The notes under the pieces were generated by a model. The model worked only from the letters and a program-made list of their open reading frames with translations, did not search any database and was not told the DNA's origin. 64,000 bases of DNA. It comes from Antedon mediterranea. Its lineage: Eukaryota; Echinodermata; Crinoidea; Comatulida; Antedonidae. The stretch is from positions 33,467,795 to 33,531,794 of the forward strand of contig NC_092670.1 in NCBI RefSeq assembly GCF_964355755.1, given 5' to 3'. This document shows positions 14,201 through 23,200 of this stretch, one piece after another (within the stretch, counting starts at the first letter, position 1; each line of letters opens with the position of its first letter). Both the position numbers and the translations under genes were made by a program.

Positions 14201-14430
14201 AACAGCTTTTAATGGGCGACGATCCAAAAGGAAAATCATCGTGGAGGTCGCCAGACCACTTTCTACAGAGACAAAACTGTATGAATCTATTTGCAGAAAA
14301 CTTTGGCACAATGCCGCTAACCCGCTCTCAGATGCGGTTAGATCCGCAACTCTATCAAGACCCGGTCGGTAACTTTCGCCGCCGATACCGACAAATTGAA
14401 CTAGTAAATGATGGCTGTAAACCATCATGA
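1679..14430 (+). CDS. EXT1: Exostosin-1 glycosyltransferase, 3' seven coding exons (partial)
   Basis: EXT1 is the Golgi heparan sulfate co-polymerase that, with EXT2, adds alternating GlcA and GlcNAc. Coding exons: 1679-1880, 3688-3807, 5888-6139, 8375-8470, 10890-10979, 11737-11897, 14049-14430. They have GT-AG borders and matching phases and give about 434 residues, against about 746 for the whole human protein, so the roughly 320-residue first exon is outside the window. Exon 1679 carries [20 protein letters not shown], the end of the exostosin (GT47) domain. Exons from 5888 onward form the GT64 domain, with [19 protein letters not shown] (the acidic nucleotide-sugar site), [20 protein letters not shown] and SQMRLDP, all familiar EXT1 landmarks. 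The protein ends NDGCKPS and then TGA. The first in-window exon begins one base into an arginine codon, so an upstream exon is required. Introns carry MITEs and one Helitron-like element. Identification as EXT1 rather than EXT2 or EXTL rests on the near-identity of these blocks. Confidence 0.96.
2187..3407 (+). mobile_element. Helitron-like non-autonomous element in an EXT1 intron
   Basis: The left end is an imperfect palindrome, GGTTATCCGC, spacer, GGCGGATAACC (2187-2211), followed by a run of about 28 T. The right end is GCGGATAACC (3366-3375), a hairpin AACTCGTC / GACGAGTT, then CAAAT and CTAG (3404-3407). A hairpin a few bases before CTRR is the known 3' signature of Helitrons. Repetition of the end-palindrome motif inside the other end resembles the asymmetric inverted repeats described for Helitron2-type elements. 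The interior has stretches of CGCGCG-rich DNA and no ORF for a Rep/helicase. The same family occurs at 26.5-29.6 kb and 40.8-43.9 kb in the opposite orientation. Confidence 0.7.
4908..5040 (+). repeat. Short tandem repeat and MITE-like end in an EXT1 intron
   Basis: Four copies of a 15-17 base unit built on CCTGTGTGTAA(A)TAGT run from about 4908 to 4968. They are followed by GATTCTATATTGTTGTTACT, GTTACCACTCGCC and TGTGTAAATTGTCC, which match the right part of the MITE at 25465-25638. Confidence 0.6.
7899..8276. mobile_element. MITE with about 40-bp terminal inverted repeats
   Basis: The left arm GGGTCTTTCACACCTCTTCC and the right arm ending GGAACAGGTGTGAAAACCC are inverted repeats that continue inward through a GGCACGGTTC / GAACTGTGTT block with a few mismatches. 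The element is about 378 bp with no ORF. Inside it, the segment ending GTGGGAACCACGCT (about 8023-8061), followed by TTA, matches the end of the separate MITE at 45354-45666, so a fragment of that family seems to be present inside this one. It sits in the EXT1 intron just upstream of the exon at 8375. Confidence 0.65.
11933..12131. mobile_element. TTA-flanked MITE, copy 1 of the AGCCTGTTTTCC family
   Basis: The terminal inverted repeats are AGTCTGTTTTCCTGTTGACG on the left and CGTCGACAGGAAAACAGGCT on the right, with TTA direct repeats on both sides (11930-11932 and 12132-12134). A 3-bp TWA target duplication is typical of the PIF/Harbinger superfamily. A second copy in the opposite orientation lies at 25258-25461. 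It is about 200 bp, with no coding capacity, in the EXT1 intron after the exon at 11737. Confidence 0.8.
12146..12526. mobile_element. TA-flanked MITE
   Basis: The perfect 15-bp termini TAGAGTATCACGGTG and CACCGTGATACTCTA extend inward as an imperfect inverted repeat through GACGTCA and GCAGCGCC blocks. The flanks carry TA on both sides (12144-12145 and 12527-12528), as for Tc1/mariner-type elements. It begins 15 bases after the previous MITE, so the two insertions are nearly abutting. Confidence 0.75.
12528..14048. other. Last EXT1 intron, remainder; no gene seen
   Basis: A 20-base block, GCGCCAATTTGATCTTCCT with flanking A/T, is directly duplicated at about 12529 and 12617. The stretch 13310-13830 has higher GC than its surroundings and small ORFs on both strands, none of which resembles a known protein; it is probably an old repeat insertion. 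Confidence 0.4.
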
Positions 14431-16026
14431 CCGTGAGAGATGAGAAGATTATAATATTTATAGCTTTAACTGTGTGTGTAACAAAAAAGAGTTTGCAGTA
14501 TTTATGTTGTTGCGTTCATGGATAGGGTAAAAGAGGGTATCGAAAGAATGTTTTAAATTGTTTTAAATTATAAAATAATGTGCTAGTATCGTTGGAATGA
14601 TATTCAAACCAACCAGACTGAGTTGAATGTTGAGTTGTAAAAGAAACTATTTGAATAATCTACCGTCCAGGCTAATATAGTCGGCAGGAAAGTTCTTAGA
14701 ATGTTATTGTTAGTGTTAGATTTTGTTTACAACAGAATCTTATTGGTCACGTATGATGCATCATTTTCTTAGGAAGTGTTTGATTGGTCAGTAAAATATC
14801 CTAACAGTAGGATGCCATGAAAATATGAAAAGTTAGGCCTAATTTGTGTTAGATTTGATTTGCCAGCAACACATTTTTATTGGTCAAAATGAATTAATAG
14901 TTGTACTGAGGAGTTTTATGTGATTTTGTCAGTAAAAGATCCTAATTATAGAATGTTAAAGAAATAAAGTAAATATCTGTTAGTGTTTGATTTTGTTTAA
15001 AAGCAGAATCCATTGGTCACGTATGATTCACAATTTAGTTTAGGAAGTGTTTGATTGTCCAGAAGCAAATTCCTAACAATAGATTGCTAAGGAAATAAGG
15101 AAAGCTATGTTAGAAGTTAATGATTTCTTTTGAGTTTTTAGAAGAACTAAAACGGAACACAGCCCTTTTATTTTAATTTCAAAGCAAATAAATATCTGCA
15201 TTTATTCTTGTAAAAATTTATGAAATCAAGATAAATATTTTAGACTTTCCATTCCAGATTTTAATCTCAGAGTTTTATTGATTTTTTTTTGATTTTTTAA
15301 AGAAAGCAGCAACTGCTTTTTTTGTTGTGTGTTGTGTGATGAGAAATGGACATCATTATTTGTATAAAAAGTGAGCAAGAGGTTTTGTACTATGTTTTGA
15401 CCGAGTGACACTGAGAGAGTGTGTTTTTATATTTGGCATTTTTTATATAAAGGTGTATGATTATTCATTAAGTATTAGCTAATAAAGACAAAATACATTC
15501 TAATTTGTGACCTTTAACCTTATTAGAGTAAAATTTGGAACAACAGTATTTAGTAAGAGGTTTGTTTTAATTATGTATTTTTAAAAGTATACTTAAAACA
15601 GTAACATTTGGATGCAAAAGATGTTATTGTATGTGTGATTTTATTTAGAAGCTGTTTCAAAACAAGCCTATTGCAGTTACTGCAGTAATTTTTGCTGCAG
15701 AGATATACATGAAGAGAAAAATATATTATAGCAACATATTCCATTTATTTGTTTATAACAATATGCTTACTTCAGTAACTGCAGTAGTATTAATGCAGTA
15801 AAAATGACTGCTGAAAATTATAACTGCTGTATAACAGCTTTGAAATTACTGCAGAAATGTGTAGTTACTGCTTATTTTGATTTAATGCAGTAACTGCCCT
15901 GTCCCTAATCTGCTTTTTCATGCAACACAAGTTCCACTTGTATTTTTTAAATCCTCGTGTTTTGATATTTTATGATTGTTTTTATGTTATTTTTCCAAAT
16001 GTATATTTTTTACATAAAGTAATAAA
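14431..16026 (+). other. EXT1 3' untranslated region and candidate poly(A) sites
   Basis: AATAAA occurs at 14963, 15187, 15481 and 16021 downstream of the EXT1 stop. The last two are followed by T/GT-rich sequence, so I cannot choose among them without transcripts. No ORF of note is present. CTGCAGTAA-type motifs cluster between 15660 and 15890. Confidence 0.55.
14708..15105 (+). repeat. Three tandem imperfect copies of a roughly 135-bp unit in the EXT1 3' UTR
   Basis: Copies begin at about 14708, 14847 and 14979. Copies 1 and 3 share GTTAGTGTT(A/T)GATTTTG, CATTGGTCACGTATGAT or TATTGGTCACGTATGAT, and TAGGAAGTGTTTGATTG. Copy 2 is more diverged but keeps TTAGATTTGATTTG, TATTGGTCA, GTCAGTAAAAGATCCTAA and ATAGAATGTTAAAGAAATAA. 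Confidence 0.7.
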
Positions 16027-17340
16027 GGTAAACAAATTGTTGTTAAATGTTAAGTTGTTTATATTTTAAGTTGATTGTTAAAATTGTTATGAGGTAGTAT
16101 GAACATACAGAACCAGAATTTGACTTCAAATGCAAATAATTTTATCTTATACCAAATTTTCTTCCACTAATTTTCCAATACCTTAAGAACAAAATCATTT
16201 TAGAAACATGCAAAAAGTATGTTTAACCAAACAAAAAGATATTTTTGTTTGCATTTCAAAAGAATTAATGGTACTGTTGTTTGTTATCAAATAACCTTAA
16301 TAATTATTTAAACAATAAGTATTTTATTATAGAAATAAAAGAAAAATCAAATGAAATCCATCGAATGTAAGTTATTACCATCATATCCAGTGGCGTAACA
16401 TAGGGCGTGAATTCCCCAGGTTCAGCACTCTTGGGGCTATACCTTTGGGCCTTTTAAGAAGCTCTGGGGCCCCTGGGTTTAGCCAGTAAGCGCTCATAGC
16501 TGCTAGGCCAGTGATCATCTTTGAGAGATTACTGTAGAACAACTTTGGAACTTTACCTGAATAGCAGTTGGCCAAATGTTAAAACCTATATTGCTCTTGT
16601 TCACTTTCAAAAGAAAGTTTTCCTTTAATAGGGGTGTTCTAGAGTTTAAATAACAATTATAAATTGTCAGTCGCTAGAAAATTACATGGAAATGATTATC
16701 GACATGGTCAACCATGCATGAAACTTCATCAACTTCATCATTTCATCTATTTTGCATTGTTTCACCAGTAGTCTATTTTCTATGTAGGCCTACTGTTCAT
16801 TTTTCATTGACAACTACAGTATTCTACTTTATTTTAGAAGAATAGCCGATAATAATTTTAGGAGAGTGAAAATGAAAGTCAATTCTAATAAAGATATAAA
16901 AATGATGCATATTCAAAACTTCATAAAGTATACCAATTCGGATAATTTGGATAAGATTTGTTTCTATCGCAGATTGAAATCTTGGCTGTCGAAAAGTTTC
17001 AATCTCGTCCTGGTATAAAATGACAATTCTGAATCTTCTTTCCTATAAAAATTCTTTTTATTGGGTGTGAAGATGCTGCTGTAGTAGTAGTATTTCTTTT
17101 TGCTCATACCATGTTTAACTTGAATTAATTGCAATGTCAGGAATTTATTTACTAATTGTTGCGTGAATTGTTTCACATGCATGTGCATAGTCTATTCATA
17201 TAGCATCAATGGGTGGTTATATAATTTATATAATTAACTTAACTATTTATTTGTTAATGAAACTAAAAATTACTCAACCAGGCCAAACCATAGTCAATAT
17301 TGACTATATGGCCAAACAGAGTTCATTTTTTTAGAAGTTT
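16027..17340. other. Intergenic between EXT1 and the next gene
   Basis: I see no gene. The block at about 16385-16575 (GCTCTGGGGCCCCTGGGTTT and neighbours) has higher GC than its surroundings and a minus-strand ORF containing PGAPELLKRPKGIAPRV. It looks like a fragment of a dispersed repeat rather than a host gene. Confidence 0.4.
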
Positions 17341-17445
17341 CCATGTACACAATAATTGGTGGCGCTATACCGCTCGGAAATCATTTTGACGTTATTGACG
17401 TCACTGTCGCTTTGGGTGATACCAAACAAGATGGCCGATTTAGTG
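17341..17445 (+). promoter_or_regulatory. Probable promoter and leader exon of the 1386-residue protein gene, with CRE site and uORF
   Basis: A perfect cAMP-response element TGACGTCA lies at 17396-17403, with a second half-site TGACG just before it. Then comes CAAGATGGCC, a typical YY1-type initiator context, whose ATG (17431) is followed by GATTTAGTG and a consensus donor GTAAGT at 17446. The first later acceptor in the right place is TATATATGTAG at 20200-20210. Splicing these would create an 8-codon upstream ORF, MADLVAVM then TAA, ending at 20222, before the main ATG at 20257. This is inference from sequence; no TATA box is visible. Confidence 0.55.
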
Positions 17446-17944
17446 GTAAGTACGCATTATTTATTATGAATAACTTAAATATTTAATTACCTAGGAGGAA
17501 ATACGGATTATTTTGCAAGTGGAATTGTTGAGTAATATTAAGGGATTATATTATTACTCACCACGAGTAGAAGGACGCTAGGCCTACTGCAGTTTTTCGC
17601 ACGTAATAATACTGGGCATAAAACTTCACGACGGTCACTCACCATCGATCATCACCGTCGCGCAGCGGGTGAATGTTTTTAATTTTGTAAACTCGAGAGT
17701 GTGGTGCGAAAGTGCATTAGGACCGAGGCCTGGCCCTCTAGCTAGGCCAGATTGGACTAATATGCTAGGCCTAGTTAGACCTGTCCGAGGACTACCTCCA
17801 GGGCCTAGCCTAGTAGCTAGGCTATCTAGGCTAATCTTATATATTACTTTATTAGGCCTACTAGCTACTAGCTAGGCCTACCTAGCTAGGGCCTACTAGG
17901 CTAGCTAGGCCTAGTAGATAGCCTACTAATAATAGCCTAGTAAT

Positions 17945-19615
17945 AATAACTAGGGCCTAGGCTAGTCGGAGTATGGTCGAAGCGGCCGCCAACCAAAGCG
18001 GCCGCCAGTTTAATATCGTCATTTGTATGGAACGCCATGTGCGCTTTAATCTTTGATTGTCGTTGTCAACGCCATGGCCTATGGCGAGTTGAGTTACAGC
18101 TAAATAAATATAAGCCAACTCATGTACTATCAAATCTTTATATTTCTATAATAATTAAGTTTGCCTGCCGATAAATAAATGTATATTTTATTTGTATTTA
18201 CTATTAACTAATACATATATCGAAATATATTTTGCCGAACCTTTATATCTCGTTTACATACTATTGAATCCTTATACAGTATTGCAATTTACGTATACGG
18301 TATTGCCGAATCTTTATATCTCGTTTATATACTATTGAATCCTTATACAGTATTGCAATAATAATAATTTACGTACGGTATTGCCGAATCTTTATATCTC
18401 ATTTACATACTATCGAATTTTATACAGTATTGCAATAATAATTTACGTACGGTATTGCCGAATATTTATATCTCATTCACATTTAACTATCGAATTTTAT
18501 ACAGTATTGCAATAATAATTTACGTACGGTATTGCCGAATATTTATATCTCATTTACATTTAACTATCGAATTTTATACAGTATTGCATTAATAATTTAC
18601 GTACGGTATTGCCGAATCTTGATATCTCATTTACAGACTTAATCGAATCTTTATACAGTATTGCATTAAATAATAATTTACGTACGGTATTGCCGAATAT
18701 TTATATCTTGTTTACATACTATCGAATCTTTATACAGTATTGCAATAATAATTTACGTACGGAATTGCCGAATATTTATATCTCATTTACATACTGTACT
18801 ATCGAATCTTGGTTTTTATTATTAGTAATAGGGTGTGTTATACATTTAAGTGTTATTCCATTGTAATACATTGTTTGTGTTTTCAATAAAGCAACATGGG
18901 ACGCGCACCTAATGTGCAGCAGCACTATTGCTGGCCGTCAGTCGCGTTATTAGCAGAAATTCGCGTAATTAATTACCGTATCAAACAGACACTTTCATCT
19001 TATTTAAGTATTTAAAACTCATTTTCAATTGATCAATATTTAAATATCTGAAGTAATAAAATAGTGTAGGATATTAAATAAATTGCTGTCATCATGTTAT
19101 TGTAATTAAATTATGATTGCGAACACTACAATAGTTACTTTATTAATTAATTAATATACAATAACAAATATTTTTAATTATTAATATATTTATATATTTT
19201 GATATACTTTATTGATTGGTTTATTTATATATAATTCTTAATAATTGGCTTATTATTATATTATATTAATATACAATATAAACACCACAATGTATTTTAT
19301 AGACTTTATTAAACATATTATGTATATCATTTAGAACAGTTAAAATAAGTAATCATCGATTCGCCATTTCGTTTAAAAGAACGTACGCGTATCACATTCA
19401 ATCTGTAAAAAAAAAGAGAATAAATTACATAATAATGTAGATTGTTATTTACGTCCGAGGTAAAGAAAACCTGTCGAAACAATGACGATCAAAGATTACA
19501 AAACAACGACAATCAAAGCGCACACGGCGTTCCATACAGATTACCGTTATTGAACTAGCGGCCGCTTTAGTTGGCGGCCGCTTCGACCGTAATCCGGCTA
19601 GTCTAGGCCTAGTAA
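17945..19615. mobile_element. 1.65-kb inverted-repeat element containing a minisatellite
   Basis: The left arm reads GTCGAAGCGGCCGCCAAC, then a CGGCCGCCAGTTTAATA block, a TATGGAACGCC block and a GCGCTTT block (17945-18070). The right arm (about 19490-19615) is its reverse complement with scattered mismatches, GGCGTTCCATACAGATTACC to GCGGCCGCTTCGACCG. There is no transposase-like ORF. The middle holds eight 75-bp tandem repeats and then AT-rich filler. The arms run out into the CTAGGCCTA blocks, so the exact termini and any target duplication cannot be set by eye. Confidence 0.7.
18228..18812 (+). repeat. Minisatellite, eight copies of a roughly 75-bp unit
   Basis: Copies start with TATTGCCGAAT or a one-base variant at about 18229, 18302, 18380, 18452, 18530, 18607, 18687 and 18762. 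Each then contains TTATATCTCRTTTACATA, CTATCGAAT and ATACAGTATTGCAATAATA. Units vary by small indels of ATA and TTTA. An apparent ORF at 18609-18866 is only the repeat read through. Confidence 0.85.
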
Positions 19616-20256
19616 CTTTACTATCCTACTACTAGGCCTTGGCATATAGTAGGGCGTAGGTCTAGACTCTAGGCTAGTAGCCTATTAATAATTATGCCCC
19701 TAGGCCTAGTATAGATAGGCTACACTACAATCCATGATTTGTAAGTAGCCTATTTTTAGGCCTAGATATTCATTATAGAGAACTTCTCGTCAACCGAGAA
19801 ATAATGGACTTGCTTTGCTTTGCGAGTTACATTCTCTGCTTATGGTTGACTTTTTAATCTTGAGTTAAGGTAAATAGCACACCTGGTGGATATATTCCTG
19901 GTTGATGCATTGTTGCTGCTGGTTACTGGTATATGCTTACGTCGGCGTATGGAACTCAACTCAACTGAAAGGAACTAGTTGCACAAAAAAGCTTAATGTC
20001 GACTTTCGAAAAACTGACAGGAACAGAACTGAGTGGAACCAGTGAGCGAGCACTGGAACTGATTGTAACTAGTCATGGTTGCCAAACATGCGCACGACGC
20101 GATTTGTAGTTAGTATAGAAACTACTACTACTAGACTAGACTACTGTCTGTAGCTCTAGGCGGATGAACTTTTTCAAATTACTTAATTTTAATTTTTTTT
20201 ATATATGTAGGCTGTTATGTAATAGCTGATATTGGAGAGAGACTAATGTAGCAATC

Positions 20257-23200
20257 ATGCCACCAAAGAAAGGAAAAAAGGGGAAAGGAAAGAAGAGAGC
20301 AACTACTATTGAAAATGTAGTACAAATAAAAGGTTCATTAATTTGTCGCTTTTCTCCTATCAACATACTAGGCCCTACAGTATTTAATTTATCTTGAAAT
20401 TGAGTATTTTTCTTCAAGAAAGCACTTATTATTATATGCCTCATGGTTTTAAAACCCACCCATATCAGATAAACCATATGGTAATTTTTAATAGTGTACT
20501 AACGGTACACTGTTATTTTATTTATGAAAAATAAACTGATTCCTTATCATATTTGAAGACCAAAATGTAGTGATCCAATATTTTTCTTCAAGAAAGCACT
20601 TATTGTTAATATGCTTCAAGCTTTAAAACCCACCAATATTAGATAACCCATATTATAGCAATTTTTAATTACAGGTACACTGCTATTTTAATTATGAAAA
20701 CATAAACTGATTCCTTATCATATTTTTTTTTATTCAATAGAAGACAATTTTCCAGATGAACTTGGAGTGGCTGGTGGAGGTAAACTAGATTTGCACCGTT
20801 TTAAGAAATGATAGATGCCTTTTTTCCTAATGGAAATTTTGCCCTGAAGTTATGTAAATGGGGATTCCTGAATGTTAAAGACACTAGACCTGCAATTGTT
20901 GATGTTTTGTAAAAATAATGCATATATATATAAACACATCAGTATATATATATTATAACTTTAAAAACATTAAACCAGGTCATTTCTTGTCTTAAATGTG
21001 CGTTATAAGGTTAATTATGATAAAAAGAGAAAAACAATGAACCTTGCGTCGAAAGTTCTCTCGTAGACGTTTCTAGGCCTAGCTTAGTTATGTAGGCCTA
21101 GCTGGTAAAGAGTGGTAAACGTATGAACATCGTATGCTAGCTATAGGCCTAGCCTATATTAGGTATAAAAAAAATGTAAAGTAGGTTTTGTTTTATTAAT
21201 TTACAGATGAAAGTGTTGCAGTTCAACTTGGATTAGATGATGAAGGTAAATACATGTAATTTTGTTCTTGTTTGAAATAGGTATGAAGACACTAAATTAC
21301 CTAAATTTATGGCAATTTTCACCATTCTATGTACTATATATAGTTTATTTAAATTCTTATTTTTATTTGTTTCATCAATTTACAGAATTTACACATAAAA
21401 TTCCTCAAAGGGAAACAGCTGTGATCCAAGATACTAAATATATTAGTAGGGGTAAATACATTTTTAAGTTTAGTTTGAAGCAATCAATGAATTTTTTTTA
21501 TTTTTTTTTGTGAAATTAACATGTAATTGTGTCTTGTTTAATAGAGTCTGCAGTTCAGGACTATAAAAGACTATCTCCAGATGCCACACAATTTCCAGCA
21601 CGTACAATTTCTCAAAAGGAAACATTTTCCGTACGTTCAGAGCCTACCGTGACAGAAGCTGTGATCCAAGAAACTGCCCTCCAAGAAGATACTACAGACT
21701 TAGTTAAAGAAGTTGCCATTGAAGATACTGCTTTTCCTGCAAGAAAGTCACCAACAGATTCTGATAAGGTTACTACGGAGCAAACCATTATTGAAATGGG
21801 TGATGACAAAGCAAAGGTTGTAAAAGATTCAAAGAAGCGTATCCACTTTTATTCTGGTGGAAATCAACAGGGTGAAGACAATGGTAAGTGATTCTAAACC
21901 ACTGTCAACACTATCAAACTTTATGTGAAAAACCCTGATGTGCCCATATATAAACAGGATGATGTCATATCACTACCATATATGGGCATATCACTACCAT
22001 ATTTAAGCACATCACTTTTTTGTAGAGAGTTAATTTCAATTTAAACCTTATAAACCAGTACACTGCACATCATGTAAGAGTGACAGCCCCTTTTATAAAA
22101 TGCTTTAAGCCTATATATAGAGCCCTGTTAAAATTAACACTTAACGTAAGTCCAAACTAGCAGAGTAGTATATGTGCAGTGCAGAAGATTAAATTTTGGT
22201 CAGATTTTTAATTCATTTTACTATCTGGGAGTAGTCATAGTGTTTGTTTCCAGATCATTGACAGTATTGCTAATTTTATTTCAGACTTTGCAGAAGCACC
22301 AGATGGAATTAATACAGAAGGAATGGACAATGCAGAGGACCCACACATGGAACCAATAGCAGTTGATGGAATGGAGCAGAAGATGGAAACACCAGTAAGA
22401 ACAGAAACACCATCAAGATCTGGAACACCAATGAGAATGGGGACACCAACAAGGTCTGGGACACCTGTGAGAACAGAAACACCAACAAGGTCTGGAACCC
22501 CAATGAGAACCGGGACACCTTTGAGGAAGGGGACACCAGTAGAATATGAAAACAGAGATTTTGATAGTATTGATCCCAAAGACTATGGCTTGGAGTTTGA
22601 ATCTGATGAAGAGTTTAACTATGGTAAGTTCTTGCAGTCTTCAGAATACATTGTGACACTTGATAACCATGATTACAGTAATTGTGTTTCAGGAGAGTTT
22701 GACCACTAAACCTTTTAAGTTGATTGAGATGGTTTACTCTTGACCAGGAATACTGTTTAAATCATCACATTTCAGTGTATGAGAAATAACATGTGTCTTG
22801 CAGCCTAATTCCACTAAATTGTACATAGGTGTGAACAATGTATACAAAAATGTTGTTTTTCCTAAGATTCCCTTCATGTTGTATAGCTGCTATCAAATGT
22901 CTGTTCACATTGCTCTCTGATAATGTACAAAACACTGATTCTGCTACCTTTCTCTATTCTACTTCTCATAGATTTCACACATTTAAAAATGTCATTATGA
23001 TTTTTACTAGAACCACCAAACAAGGATCTACCTGACTTAAACCACCTGATGGGCACATTGGATGGAGGAGAATCGGATTTAGAAGCGGAGACAGAACCAC
23101 TGTCCCTCTTTAAACAACCAGAACACAAACCGAATTACAAGCTCATTGAAGATCTGCGTTTGAGGATGGAGGAAGAAGGTATCGATCCTTACATCAAAGA

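Larger units (their letters stand above)
17446..20210. other. Probable first intron with AGGCCTA-rich blocks
   Basis: If the leader exon is right, this is a 2.8-kb intron. From 17580 to 17960 and again from 19590 to 19770 the DNA is almost built of CTAGGCCTA-like palindromic words. Between them lies the inverted-repeat element annotated separately. Confidence 0.5.

Noticed and set aside
16381-16575. Minus-strand ORF with PGAPELLKRPKGIAPRV
   Set aside because: Looks like a dispersed repeat fragment; no gene structure around it.
18609-18866. ORF of 85 residues
   Set aside because: Made of the 75-bp minisatellite units, which change frame between copies.
22235-22579. Minus-strand ORF with LVGVPVLIGVPDL-like repeats
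   Set aside because: A shadow of the TP-repeat exon on the plus strand.
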